Part shown: positions 23,201 through 36,400 of the stretch, in pieces
Layout: each line of letters opens with the position of its first letter
How positions within the stretch are numbered: position 1 is the first letter of the stretch
NCBI GenBank assembly: GCA_036937835.1
Contig: CM072863.1
Coordinates: forward strand, 8,190,001 to 8,254,000
Direction of reading: 5' to 3'
From: Pampus argenteus
Lineage: Eukaryota; Chordata; Actinopteri; Scombriformes; Stromateidae
Length of the DNA: 64,000 nt
The notes under the pieces: generated by a model
What the model was told of the DNA's origin: nothing
The model's database searches: none
Seen by the model: only the letters and a program-made list of their open reading frames with translations
Position numbers and translations under genes: made by a program

Positions 23201-26200
23201 AGTTGCACAGTGTGTAGTTAAGACTAAATTCTTTCACTGACTAATGACTCTTAGTACCAGACATTGTGGAGACTCTGCTACCATTACTCAGCAATACCAC
23301 CCGCACTCGACGGCAGGTAGTGACACAGCTGGTGCATATGGGACTGGTGGAGAACGCTAAAGAACTGAAGAAGCAGAAGTATGTATGGACATGCTGAGTA
23401 ATACATTTTATGTATTGCAGAACGGTTGTCTACAGTTTGGCCACACATTTTTTTTAATTGAAAAGATGTAAACACAGTCTCTCTAGGATATGAAAAAACC
23501 CCACAATATATCAACAAACTTTAATGCATGATTACTAATAGTCAATCAATTATGGGAGAAAATTATAAATACAGAAATTTAAAAACAACAACTACAAAAA
23601 GCATTTGCAACCTGTGATCTCTGCCAGAGGGTACATTACTATGTACTGACTATGTAGTCGTGTACACACATCACACTTACTTTATTTTTTATTAATGTTT
23701 AATTTATGACATAAAAAGTAACTATTCATTAATGTTTGCTGAAAATGTAGTTGTTTTTTTTCCATATCCTAGTGAGACTATTTACATATATTTAATTAAA
23801 TAATTACTAAAATGTTATTTGTTTGCATACATTTTTTGTATATGCTACAGATGTTGACTGTTTTTTTTTTGTTTTTGTTTTTTTTATATATAAACAAAGA
23901 AAAGGTACCCAGATTGTTCTTTGGACTGAGGAGCAGGAGGAGGAGCTGCAGATACTGTATGACGAGTACAAAGACTCAGACGGTACATATTGCCATATCA
24001 TCACTGGCTACATATATATTACATATACACTAATAATTAAATTATAATGAGATTAAGGCAATAATGCGAGTAAGGTAGAACCCATGTAAACACCATACTC
24101 TAGAAGTTTGAGGAGACAGGTCATGTTGCATAGCTTGCATAGCGTGGACATAATGCATTTTTTTAGGCTGGCATGTGTTCATTATTGACTTAAAAGTAAT
24201 AGAGCATACCAGGGTGTAAACAGAGCTACTCAATGTCACAACTCTCTCTAGATAATCAAACTAATTACATGACATGTAAACAGGATTATTAAATGGAGTT
24301 GTCACTATTGTAACCATGTAAACATCATAATCGCACTTATGTCTTACAGTATTGACCAAAATTGCACTATTATGCATGTAAGTGTAGACATTGTGTGACA
24401 GGAGAGTGTAGTAGCCTCTTATTGCACCTCATTCATTTGACTCTTTAGTATATAGAACTGTATGTTGTATATATTTCTACAGATGTGCTGGGTAATATCC
24501 TGAAGAAGCTCACAGCCAAACGCTCTCGTGCACGTGTGGTAGACAAGCTGCTCAGTATGGGCATGGTGTCTGAGAGACGAGAGCTTTATAAGAAGAGGAG
24601 TCGTAGTGCTCAAGCGAAGAGTTCTGGAAAAGGAATGGTAAATTTATGTTAATTGTACTTTGATCTTTTACAGTAAGACTGTTAAACCAATTGATAAAGA
24701 TTGAGGCGATTATGCCACTGATACATTTATTCATTGCCTCAAATGAATATTTTGACAGTTACACATTTTTTGTTCTTCAGGCTCTGTGCTTTAGCGCATT
24801 CAATTCGAAAATAAAGTAATGGATACTACATTTAAGTTTGAATCCTTCAGCAGCTTTGTATTTTCTCTGGTGATGCTTTCTCAGGCTTTCTCTCACTTAC
24901 ATTCTAGACTGAAGAAGAGTTCCTATCTGGACTAACACAAGAATTTCCAGATAATTCTGTGGACAGAGATGATGAAGATGATGAGTCTGAAGAGAGTGAA
25001 AAAGAGGAGGAAGAGGAAGAAGAAGAGCAGGAGAGGGAAGAATCACAAAATGGCAGGAGGAGCCACAGCCTGCAGTCTACAGTAGAGAGGAGAGCTGATG
25101 TAGGCACCATGGTGTCTACTCTACATCAAGAAGGTGAGACAAAGGCCAAACTGCCCCAAACATTTTTTTTTATAATTTGCGGTCTGTGATTTCTGCTGGA
25201 CTACATTTTATTTAAACGGATATCAGGAAATGGTGAAATTGTAAGTCTGTAAAAAAGCCAAAAACACCAGAGCCACTTTTTGTTAGATGAAGTATGATAT
25301 TGACAGACAGATATTTTGTTTTGTTTTTTATCACAGGCATGTCGGGACCCTTGTTGTGGCTACAGAACTGCCTGAACAAAACAGCACTTGACCGTGAAGA
25401 AGATGGTAAGTTAAACTGTCGTAAAACATGAAAGTATTCCAAGAAAAACAAACAACCTTACTTTACACGTAGTGTGTGAAGAACTCATTAGCAAGTTGAA
25501 ATACATGATCTGTTATGATTTGGGCCATCCAGGCTTGTCCCAGCCTGTGCCACTTGTCCCTCTGTCTGAGGAAAATGAAGACGCCATGGAGAACAAGAGA
25601 TTCCAGAAACTCTTACGCAAACTGGGGATGCGAGCACCTGCAAACGAACAGGTGTGGGGTTTTTTTTGTTTGTTTTTTTCATATAATACTTCCCTGCCAA
25701 GTCAGTTGTTTCAACCCATTCTGATCCTCGCAACTTACATTTGCTTACTTACAACTGCTTACATTTTATAAATTTTCTGGGTTTGATTGAAGAATAATTT
25801 CTAAATAATAAATGAACTAAAAGCACCTGACTGTAAAATGCTTTATACTATATGTGCCTTGTATATTTACATAAATTAATGGAAGTTATTTTTCATTATT
25901 TGGTAATCAGGAGACCTTTTGGAGAATCCCAGCAAAGATAAGCTCATCTCAGCTCCGTAGTGCAGCTGCAGCTCTTAGTCCGAGAGTGGATGAACCTACA
26001 TGTGGTGAGGACCTGGACGGACACGGGAGTCCAACCAAAGAACCTCAGGAAGAGACTGAGGTCTCAGGTGAACAGAGAGCACAGGCTCTGAGAGCACTGC
26101 TGCTTGATCGCAAGAGGAAACACCACACCACAGAATATATAGGTACGTATAGACGTTTCTTATCCTGTCTCTCAAATGACCATTTAATTACAGCTTTTTC

Positions 26201-27063
26201 ACAGGTAAGTGTTAAGTTACTCAGTGCACATAATAGCCTGTTGTGCTTAGTGAAGTAGCCAGGAATGTGGTTTTGAAAGTGAGAAACATGCAGCCACAAG
26301 GTTAAAAAAACTCTTGTAAACAGGTATGGACTGTTTACACTCTTGTAAGTAGCAGACATTTGCTTAAATATAATATACAAGATCAAGAGCCAGCAAGGTG
26401 GCTAAAAGAGATGATGTGTTCACTTTTAGGTGCTGATAAAAAGCACTCAAGATTCAGCATTTTGGTCTAAGATAACTTTGTTCCCTTTTCTTTTTTTAAG
26501 CTCCTGTGTCAGATGCCACCTCTACTGAGGATATAGACGGTACAATTGAAAGGTAATGTATCAATCCCTTTTTTATTTGTGAAATAAACCAAACTACAGC
26601 CCAGACATGTCTGTTTTTACTTATACAGTAAATCTAAATTCTAACTCTATTCCTGTTCATATCAGGTCCCAAGAAAAGAAATCGGCTAAAAGAAGCAGAG
26701 TGCTGGATGATGATGATGATGAGGAGGAAGGTATTTCACTTTTAGGAATTAATAGGGTACCTGCCCAGCCAAAAAAAAACTAAAGGCTCAAAAGTGTTTC
26801 TGATAAAGTTTTTATTCATTATTTTATGCTTAGCTTTACATCTGTGCCAAAGCAGTCAAAGACCAGTAATAGGTCTCTGACAGCAGAGGTGTTTAATCAA
26901 GACAACATTTGACTCACACTGTGCTGCCTTTACAGAGGATGACTCCACCATTGCGATGGATCTGGATAAAAATAGTGATGCAGATTCAGACAACGAGGAA
27001 ATTTCTGCTCCTGTGAAGCGTCGACGAAAGATAGTCTTAATTGAAGAGGAAGATGAGGATTAG
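17293..27063 (+). CDS. timeless: Timeless circadian regulator / replication fork protection protein, 29 coding exons, 1245 aa
   Basis: TIMELESS pairs with TIPIN at replication forks, supports checkpoint signalling and cohesion, and is linked to circadian control. Coding exons: 17293-17374, 17469-17622, 17923-18037, 18177-18239, 18401-18502, 18643-18798, 18891-19024, 19760-19847, 19949-20125, 20358-20575, 20654-20757, 20874-21043, 21132-21257, 21724-21875, 21968-22065, 22148-22271, 22413-22614, 22726-22865, 23053-23132, 23255-23378, 23900-23982, 24483-24637, 24908-25133, 25337-25405, 25533-25651, 25911-26142, 26501-26552, 26666-26730 and 26936-27063. They total 1246 codons with the stop; human has 1208 aa. 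The N-terminal TIMELESS domain opens MNCELLATCSALGYLEG. The PARP1-binding region (25337-26000) keeps LLWLQNCL, VPLVPLSEENEDAMEN and ETFWRIPAK. Acidic runs lie at 24959-25030 and near the C terminus, with a basic KRRRK nuclear signal shortly before the end. No frameshift or internal stop was seen. Confidence 0.97.
18089..18165 (+). repeat. Short copy of the 'gcaactaac / attaatc' repeat, next to a timeless splice acceptor
   Basis: The text 'gggccgcaactaacaag', then 'atcaattaatctgtcag' and 'tctcaattaatagtttag', is the 5' end of a dispersed family with longer copies at 33156, 57905 and 60190. The timeless exon at 18177 starts only about 12 bases after it, so the repeat may supply part of the branch and pyrimidine region. 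Confidence 0.6.
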
Positions 27064-27483
27064 TCCGCTATCTTTAATGGAAACCGCAGACGGGGGACAC
27101 ATAAAAGTCCCTCACTTTGCTCAGAGGTAAATGCAGCACTCTGGAGATCTACACGTCACACAATGAAACAACCCTTAAACCTCCCTGTATTGATGGATCC
27201 TTTTAAGCGTTTTCATTTTGTCATTTCCTTACTAAACAATTGATTGGTGCCTTTGTTTATAGTAGTTATGGTAAAAATGGTCCTTTACATTGTGGGTCGT
27301 TGTTTTTACGTTTTTGGATTTCCTGCATGGACATCATACAGATAATACAGTAGTGTGTTAACTCCTTTTATAATCCAATAATCAAATTCGAAAGCAGCAA
27401 ATTGTTTCATTCTTTTTTTATATACAAAATTGTGTGTGTACATATATTATATTCTGACATTTTCAATGTTGACTTCTGAGTAA

Positions 27484-27493
27484 AATAAATAAA
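27484..27493 (+). terminator. Poly(A) signal of timeless
   Basis: Two overlapping AATAAA motifs ('aaaataaataaaa') lie 421 bases after the stop codon, followed by 'ctggtgtc' and a T-rich run. The 3' UTR is therefore about 27064-27510. Confidence 0.65.
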
Positions 27494-27509
27494 AAAAAGC
27501 ACTGGTGTC

Positions 27510-30350
27510 AAAAACGTGGCTCAATGGCAGTTTTTTTTTTCTCAATTTGTTGCACTGTGTCGTTTTAACGCTAGGGGGCGCATGTTAAATTATTCTGTTT
27601 GAGGATTACTGTATTTGAGGAAATATTTGGACTCTTGAAGATATCTCCCTTTTTAATTTGAACCTTGTATTCATTTAATTGTATATCTAACACTTATAAT
27701 ATGTTAAAATACGGAATTTTAAACAAGCTTCCTTTAGTGAGGACAGAAACAACATTGTAAGAAACTTTGATTCACACTTCTGCGTGATAATACATTTTTA
27801 ATTGAACCTTCTTCAAAACTACAAATCTTTTATCCTGTTTATGTCAGCAGTCGCTGAGTGTAGTCATCTTTGTTTTCCAGCTGTATCGGAGGTGGTCTCT
27901 AATCCTCACATCTGGACCATGTTAGTAACTTCCTGTCACAGCATCTGCTCAGCCCCCATCCAGCCAGAAACAGACCTGACAATCCAGAGATACTGCTGTG
28001 AGTTAAGCATTTGTGCACAATGTTGGGTGCATGTATTTCATGGAACTAAAAGACTGAAGGTATATCACTGCCTTTGAACAGAGAAATACATGTGTGTCCA
28101 TGAATTAATTTAGCTTGGAAAGTGCATGTTACACAAACAGGGATGACTCATTGTTTTGTAACTGGAATATAAAAGCAAAGGCCTGGAGGTTGTCCTGAAT
28201 ACATGTGAGAAACAGATGCATTATAAGAATTATTAGATGTTGCGCAAACTTTTAGAAAATAGTCCATGTTTTTTTTTTTTTTTTTTTTTATCAGTGAAAG
28301 CAAAGATGTGAGTTTTTATTCAAAAGCAACAAATTGAGTACATGAAACAACAGATCAAACATTGTGATTTTAGTTGAAAGAACAATCTCACCACAAAGTC
28401 CATTTAGTAGCTGTTCTGGAGCTTTCGGTTATATATAATCATCAACAGATGGAGTGTACCCAGTTCTTAAGAAATTATAGATGTTCAATTTTTTTTTTTT
28501 TCTGAGGAATTTAGGTTTTTCTGTCCATGTTGGCTTAGAAGCTATGGAGCTATGGTTCAAAGTCTATTCTTGGCTTTAGAAGCAGCAGTTGAGAAAACAG
28601 TCTCACTGCTAGGTCCACAGACAGCACTAATCCACACATGGAATCACAAACCGTTACACCCTGTGAAGGTTGTAGACGGTCTCTGCAGTGATTCTTCCGC
28701 CGCTGCTGTCATTTACCTTAAGGCGCATTCTAATGTTTGCATAAATTCGCAGGGAGATGTACTTGTCTGTTCAGTTTCTGTATGTGTGTAGGAGGAAAAT
28801 TACCTGATTGGTTTTTTTAAATTCTTCCCAGAAGACTCTTGGATTGAAGCTGAATTTCATGTTACAACACAACAAGAAACTCATGTAGCAATACTACTAT
28901 CTCAGTTAATGTCTGTCAGAGAGAGTTTTTGACAATTATCTTCATGTTGGTCTTGTCCCTTTGCATGTTTGTATTTTCTGATTACCCTAACATATTGTGA
29001 TTCTGATCTTTCAGAGATATTGAGATTCAACATAAAGCGCAGTGTCTTGCTCTTGTGTTAAATAGTTGAATTTTATCACATCTGTAAGAAACACTTCATC
29101 AACAGTTTATTTTATTTTCAGTATAACCAGACATGAAATCTATTGCTAAATCATCTTTAAACCCAGTAGGAGGTAACTTGGAATAATAAAATGAAATATC
29201 AAGTTACTGGGACATTGAAAGGCACAAAACTTTGGAACCTACAAGTCTTATCAAAGTAATAATGCGTCATCTTTATGATCTGTTCAGTCAAGTCAAACCT
29301 GATTGAACAGGTAATGTATACTATTAAACATATACTGTGGACACACCAGAAATAAATGACTAACGCGTAGCTGCAGTCCTTCAATTGTTATGTGTTGTGA
29401 CCATCCAGTTTATGGTCGTGGCTATAAATAAATAAGATCCCCTTCCTTGCACACACAGCCACCTCCTCTAGTGGACCGTGTGAAGAGAATTAAGTGCTCC
29501 CACAGTCAGCACTCACAGCTGTAGTTCATTCCCTCTGAATATAATCCACAGGGTCCTGTGTCACCAGTTGGTGCTCTGTGAATCCAACAAATTCCCATTC
29601 CTCCTCAGTGTTTAATGTACAAATGTAAAAAGGAGCAGAGAATGGGTTGGCCTGTAATATATACAACTTGTCCGCCTGCACATTAAAACACATGGTCACT
29701 ATTTTAACACATGGAGCTCATTAAGCTTAGACAGTTTTATATGTTATATGTCAATAGTGACAACTTTCTAATTGGCACCCGTTATAAAAGGTAAATTATA
29801 ACAAAGTACTTTATTAATGTTTAATAAAGGATAGATCCCAAGGATAAATGGATGTTAAATTCTCTGACTTTTCCATAAGTGTTACACAGTTACAATCCTT
29901 TTAAGTGCTTTAAGTGAAAGATAGAAAGACAAAATAGTTTCCTTATGAAAAAAAAACAAATATACTCATTCAAAATTGTGATATTATTGATTTATAACTG
30001 CTATATAAAGTGTTAGTAACTAAGTTATATTCGTTAAAGATCAATTAACCCTTTATTAACACTGCTTTTTATCACCAAAAGCCATTGGTTTCATCTTTAA
30101 TGATATGTTGGAGTTTAAAAGCTTGTTATCATCTGAAAAGTCACTAAAGCTGTCAGATAAATATAGAGGAGCAGAAAGTACAATATTTGTTTGTGTAAGT
30201 ACCATAAAATAGGAAAACTCAGGTACGTACTTACTTTTACACTACTGGAGGCTGTTATATCTTCAATAGCTTATAGTTTATTGTTAAAATGTAACTAGGC
30301 AACAGCTGTAGTTAGCTGGTGCGACGGTTAGCTAACGCATCCTCATATTA
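27510..30350. other. Intergenic region between timeless and tmem198b
   Basis: About 2.8 kb, AT-rich. A T22-class homopolymer run lies near 28269-28290 and another at 28490-28501. Short frames such as 27802-28077 and 28552-28791 have no family resemblance or splice context. No exon or RNA gene is supported. Confidence 0.6.
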
Positions 30351-30359
30351 TGGGATGTT

Positions 30360-30605
30360 GGGGGGGCATTATGGGGATGTTTTTTTTTGGGGGGGGGGGG
30401 GGGGCATGAGGTTCAGTGGACCGCTGTGACTCTTGTGAGTTCATTATTGTTTCCTCTACGTCCAACTGAGTACAAAAAATGAAATTAACCTCCGTTAGTT
30501 GCATTTTTTTTTTAAAAATGATCTTAAACTGAGGTTAAACTGAGGCCCATCTTATCGGCGCTTGTCCACACCCCCCCACCCCCGCGGTCCCCGCGCCGCC
30601 CTCCC
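30360..30605 (+). promoter_or_regulatory. G-tract and C-tract promoter region of tmem198b
   Basis: G7 (30360-30366), GGGG and a T9-G16 run (30380-30404) are followed by a C-rich stretch ending 'cccccgcggtccccgcgcc' (30569-30604). CpG density rises from about 30555, unlike the surrounding AT-rich DNA. This marks a likely CpG-type promoter for the first exon of tmem198b. The tracts could form G-quadruplexes, the first on the plus strand and the second on the minus strand. The exact G16 count may be affected by sequencing error. Confidence 0.5.
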
Positions 30606-31118
30606 AACGGATCAACTGACGGCGCAGGATGGAGATCGAGGGGATTGCTTTGGAGGGAGAGAGGGAAAAACTTTTTCTCCTTTGTTTTTTTTAAGTGCCA
30701 TTTACTTCAGCACAGAGAAAAGCGAGACGGGAGGTGGATGAGGGCGGGGGGATGTTGGTGAAGATTTTCCAGAGAGGTGGACTTAGACGGGAGCTTCAAC
30801 GGTCAGTTTACTAAAAAACTTACTCATGTGAGTGACGCGGAGAATGGAAAGTAGCTAACCTTTCGGAGCTAGTTTCGTCTTTTTAAAGATTTGAATGAGG
30901 TGGAGATAGAAAAAGAAAAACAAGATGCCGTTGTTGTCGACTTATTATTACAGGCTGTGAGTTTTTAAAAAGCCTAAGGTGAAGTTGGGAGAAAACCGGT
31001 TTTCCCTGGTACCCTACCGCCGCTTTTGTGTTTGTGAATGGTGGGTGTTTTTCCTGTCTGACAGGGCCGATTGTCAAGAGAAGTGAGCGTTACAACCGCC
31101 GAACACACAGGCTCATCG
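30606..31118 (+). other. tmem198b: Non-coding first exon region of tmem198b (5' boundary approximate)
   Basis: A strong donor, 'gctcatcg' then gtaagt, ends at 31118, downstream of the GC-rich promoter region. No other first exon candidate lies between here and the coding exon, whose acceptor is at 40204. The leader would continue at 40205 and reach the ATG at 40304. Whether the whole interval is one exon cannot be seen. Confidence 0.45.
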
Positions 31119-31650
31119 GTAAGTTTAAAAAAAATCACTTTTACTGAAACAGAAAGTATTTTTGTGACATGTCTACATTAGAAGCCTGTATTCCTCGCTT
31201 TTAAACACCGGGTTTGGTTGTATGTACTCTTTGACAGTGAACATTTGAAATCAGTTAACTCCGACGTGTTCGTGGAATCGATAGCGGTATATTTCATTAT
31301 TGATGTTGATTGATTACAGTTGAGCGAATCCACCCCAGATACTGACTGATCAGAGCCAAACTCCACAGCTGGAAATGTTTGTAATAACACGTAGCATTGG
31401 CCAGGCTGCTTCCATGACTGAAGCACTCCACACATAATACAACACATAATACAAAGACATAATGATGGAGGATAATAAAGGCTTTATTGGTGTGAACCAG
31501 GCATTTAGACATTGTTCGTTCATCAGTATTTGCTAACAAGGAAAGTTTAGAGTTCTTAACAAAATAATGAATACATATTTTGTTAGTCATCTAAACTCCA
31601 CAGACTCTATGCCATAGACAGAATTTAAGTGTTCAGATTTGACAAGCAAC

Positions 31651-31697
31651 AGTTTCTATATGGTTTGCATAGACTCTATGCAAACCATATAGAAACT
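31651..31697. repeat. Perfect 22-bp inverted repeat with 3-nt loop
   Basis: The arms 31651-31672 and 31676-31697 are exact reverse complements around 'act'. Each arm contains GTTTGCATAG or its complement CTATGCAAAC, close to the POU octamer. The 11-mer 'agactctatgc' that spans the loop and start of the right arm (31671-31681) also occurs at 31602-31612. It lies in the first intron of tmem198b. Confidence 0.9.
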
Positions 31698-33155
31698 TTT
31701 TGTAAGCATTTTGTAAGGCACACATTTCATGTCTCTTTATGGCCCGCATAGCCTGCAAAAAAGCCTGGGCCCTGTGGTTCTGCTGTGTGATCCAGGGTGG
31801 GAGTGCCTCTTGGTTTTCGGGCAGTGTGATGACAGCCTACAGGTCCTGTCTTTACTGGGGAGTGTAGTCTGTAGTTACACTCCCCTAGTGCACCCCCTTG
31901 ACCTACTCTGTCAGCCTGCACCAGATGGTTTTACCCCTTTGAAAAAGCAGAGAGGAAGCCCTTCCCTGCTTTGGGGAAAAAAGAGAAGGCAGGAAAGGAC
32001 AGAGAGCGTGTTGGAGAGGAGGCATGAAGAACAAGGGTTGATGAGAGTCAGTCTGCACATGTTATTTGCATCGTGCCTTTAAAATAGCACGGATGCAACT
32101 ATCTCATATTTGTCTTGTCTCTGTTAGAAGAAGAAGAATATGCTAACGCCATATGTTGACTCTCCTTATCATCAACAGGTGATACAACATTTAAGAAAAC
32201 ATAAACTATTAAACACTAAACACTTAAAAAATACTGTTTGCAGCTTTCTTGCTGGTTGAGAAAGTGTACTCAGTAAGAACAGATGGCTCACACAACAATG
32301 TTTGAATTCTCATTTTATGAGGACAAACTTTAACTTTAACTTTTGGTAATTACTGTGTTTGGATCTGCTTTCTTCTTTAAACACAAGGAGTTTTTTTTTT
32401 TCTAAAGACAGCTGAACCATAACCTACCATCTTAATATATGCTGATGGCAGCATTGGTTGACTATATTCTGTAGTATGAAATAAAAATGAAATGAACAAT
32501 TCTTTCTTTTTGGCCAGTTTACATTATAAAAACAAATCTCTTTGGCTAAAGCTGACTTTTTGGAGCCTATTTTGAAAAATTAGGGATTTCCTTGTTATAC
32601 TTTTAGTTCCAGAAAAGATGAACTCCATTGCTGTCTGTGGTTTTGTCTCAACACAATGTAGTAATTTATTTAGCAGTGAACTATATGATTGTGAGTAATC
32701 AATAGGAATCGGCCACAGAATCATGTCTGCCCAGCTTCTCCGCTCGTCCTTAGTTGTTATGTTGGGAGTTAAACACAGACATAACTTAGGAATGGAGGCA
32801 TCATGAAAGTAAACAACTCCACCATGACACTGCTGAATAATTAATATTAATATGAGTTTACCTCAGAAGTATTATGGCCTGTTGGGTTTAGGTTTCAGCT
32901 GCATCTGACCAGCATTCTCACTCAGGCCTCCTGCATTTGACTAGGTGCAGTACATATGGACAGCAGTGAGGAGGGACTCAGAGTTTCTCATTATGAATAA
33001 GAGCAGTAATAAGGAAGAGCTGTGCTGCATAATCTTCTGTAGTTAATCTGATAAGGACACCATGATGCTCTGTACCCGTGAATTTCTCCTCTTCTAGGAA
33101 AGCGCATCACTATTGTAGAAAAGGAAATGTGTTCTGATAACAGACTTTTAATGTT

Positions 33156-33478
33156 GTGCTGCAACTAACTGTTAGTTTCATTAACGAGTAATCTGATGAT
33201 TATTTTCTTCATTAATCAATAAGTCATTTGGTCCTTAAATAGTCAGTAAATGGTCAACAATGGTCATGAAGCCCAAGATACAACTTAAAATTTCACATTT
33301 TGTGTCGATCAACAGTCTGCAACTCAAAGACATTCAGTCTGTCATAGAGAATTAAAGAAACTAGAAATATTCATATATGAGAAGCTGGAATTAGAGAATT
33401 TTAGCTTTTTTTTCTTATAAAAGTGTAAGTTCTTGATTAATTTTCTGTTGATTCATCAGTAAGTAACTAATAAGTAGA
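33156..33478 (+). repeat. Dispersed 'gcaactaac / attaatc' repeat, long copy
   Basis: It begins 'gtgctgcaactaactgttag' and continues with 'cttcattaatcaataagtc', 'gcccaagatacaact', 'caactcaaagacattcagt', 'agaagctggaattagagaa' and 'ttgattaattttctgttg'. This layout is shared with the copies at 57905 and 60190 and is common in percomorph genomes. It has no coding frame and is probably a non-autonomous element. Confidence 0.75.
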
Positions 33479-36400
33479 GAAAGACAACAAAGTAAAGCTT
33501 TGTTCATCTGAGCGAATGATTGAATGCATTTTCAAGAAACCTACCCAAGTCGGTGTGTCACTGCTTCAATGATGAAATGCAGTTGATCCTGTATTGATTT
33601 TGCTTCTAACTGTAAATGATTGTCATAAAAGTCACCTACCTGAGAGAAAACCGACATAGCTGAAGAAAACCATGAGTTTGTGTCTGTTCCCAAGATGGAA
33701 AGATCTCAGTTCTGGGTGCAAGAAAAGCCCATTGTCACATGAAAACCACATAAAAACTGATACCAGTCATTTCGAAACATCCATCCATAGACTACTTATA
33801 GCACTCTAAACATTGGTTAGAGTTATGGGGCATGAGAGGGGTGTTGTGTTGGCTTGGAAAATGAAGGACACATAGTATGTGATATTTTAGTCTTGTGAGA
33901 TCTCTGTTGGAGGTGCAATTATTGTAGACTGGAATCTGACAAAGATGGTTAAATGATAGAGCTGCAGTAGAGGAACTGCAGACATATATAGGCACTGCAT
34001 GGAGGTCTAAACCATCACTTATCAAAATGAGCAACCTACCATAAATCAGCCTTGATTCCTCTTCTGCCTCTATAGCAAACTTATCTATAAATGATCACAA
34101 TTTAATAATTTAATAATACGTATTTGATTTTATTTTGGCAGTGCGCCTCTGCAACTGTTTTTTTTGGTAACTTCCTCTATAAAACTAAATTTTAAAAGAA
34201 ATGAAGAGCTAATCAAAGTTTTTGTTTTAAAAAAAGCTATGATACAATTGTGATATCTCTCAGGCATTTGTGTCTTGCTCAAAGACATTTCTGCAGGGTG
34301 GGTGGTCACATTAACTTTCTCCATGCCAACCTAGTGTTCATCAGTAGCACATATTATCTCATATACAGTGCTGCACTGTCACGCTCTTACTAACATATGG
34401 ACATCAGACTGCACCACAACGCCTACTAAATGCTGCTCTCCACCACAAATTGTAATAGAGCGTTGTAGAAATGCCCCTCCTTACTGCACACACTGTACGC
34501 TCCTTCCTCTGCTGCTGTGGCTGCTGCTGGGTCACAAACTCCAACTTACTGCAGCACATAGGTGGACAAATATTAGTATTTATTCTGGATTTTCCAATGT
34601 TAATGAGCATGTGTATTTAAGATACAGTACTGTATAACACGTGAACCACAACCTTGTGACTCCTTTCAAAAGGCTCCTCATTGTGTTTCAAACCTTTTTT
34701 ATGCCTCTCCATAAGTAGCTCTCTGCAGTCTTAGGTTGAAAGGCCTCTATTGTTTAGACTAAAGTCAGGCATGCATGAATTTGGGAGAGATTATGAGGAG
34801 TTATGAGAAAGAAGTTAGAGATACTGCTAATAAAATATTGCCACATGACCATGATTAAGGTCCAAGACCAGAGGAAAAAGGATTTGGCATTTAGAATCTA
34901 AATTTGATTCATTGTTTTGGAAATGATTTTTATTATATGGGGCTGTTACAGCCAAAGTAAGATTGTGACCAACTTACAGTATTGTCACTCTAACAGCTGC
35001 CAGAACTATGTAGTATCCAGCCAGATGTTGCAAAATGTTGTGACTTTTTATTGTTGTACTCTGGGTAATGATAAAGTAGGCAGTTGATCGGCTCACCTCT
35101 GAGCCAAATATCGCTAATAGTTTTGCATATTTTCTAGAGAAGAACATCTTGTGCAATGAATTTACTTTACTTTGCCGCTGATCACACTTGGCCCTTAAAT
35201 GGCACATTGGTGATGTGATAAGAGGTGAAAAGCTGCAGTGAATGCACCCACAGTGCAATGAGGATGCACTGGGATCAAGTTCCTCAAGACGCATTCAAAG
35301 GTCACAGACATGTGTCCATGTGTGTAGTGTGCATGCAAATATACCCCTGGAGGCTTTGAGGTGTGTTTATTGCAAAACAAAGCTCTTAAAATAGTCTTGA
35401 TGATTTGTTGGTGGCAAGTTAAGGTTTTGAAGTTAGACCCTGAATTGGAGTATAATGCTGTAGTTTTATTGTTGTATTTATTTGTGTGTTGGGAGTTTTT
35501 CAGAATATATGAACAACCATAACAAAACCCCTGAACATTCAAAGTCTTTAAAAAAAGTTTAAACTGATTATGATGTGGTGCTTTGTTCATTATGTACAGT
35601 AAATTGTTACGGCACACCAACACAGCAGTGGCTGCCACGCACCAACACCTCACTGAAATAGTCTCAATCATGCAAGCAGAGCCACTCGCTGACACAATGG
35701 CAAGTGTTATTATGTAGATTAGCGAGCGAGCGAGCCAGATGGATTATAAGCTTATTTTCATCATATTGCAAGGCTGCCTTTCCTGCCGTTTGCATTTCTC
35801 ACATCCATTGGTTTGTAGGGACAATGTGAACTCTCTTAGTGGTGCAAAGCTATAGTATAGTTGGCCACCTTGTGTTTTCCATCCCCAGTTTCTTAGTTGA
35901 AGTCTAGATTGTTGTTTTTAGGTGAAGTGGAGCGTCAGTGTTGACGATCTGACGTCTCTATCACAGACACAGGGGTCAGTTCCTGCTGAAACATGATGTT
36001 CCACTTCCTCATCTGGTCCAGAGCTTCCTGCTGTAGAGAGAGACAGGAAGTTTGGTACTTGCCCATATAATGTCTTGCTTAAATATGTTCCATTCAGAGT
36101 GAAAACAGATGCTATTGTGATGATGAGTATCAATTTATGCAGTTTTATGCTTAGTAACAATATGGCAACCTGTTTTAACAAACCCCCACTGTGACAGCGG
36201 CATTATCTTCATGCTTCCTGTCTAGACCTCACCAGTTTTTCATCCGGTTGGAGTGTCCAGCTGAAGGTGTCATGATTTATGACAGACCACGTTGCATCTC
36301 ACATTCTTGGGAGAGTCCTCCAAGTGATGTTGTCAGACCGCCAAATCATAACACTGCAGGTTTTCAGTTTCTCAGCTGGCCCTGGCTGTCAAGTTGGAGG

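Noticed and set aside
24904..25110. Ser-rich minus-strand frame
   Set aside because: Antisense of the acidic Glu/Asp-rich exon of timeless (24908-25133).
31729..32082. 117-codon plus-strand frame in tmem198b intron 1
   Set aside because: No family resemblance and no splice support; an overlapping minus-strand frame is equally open.
35195..35695. 166-codon minus-strand frame in tmem198b intron 1
   Set aside because: Composition (Asn, Thr, His, Cys scattered) is not protein-like, and no motif or splice signal supports it.
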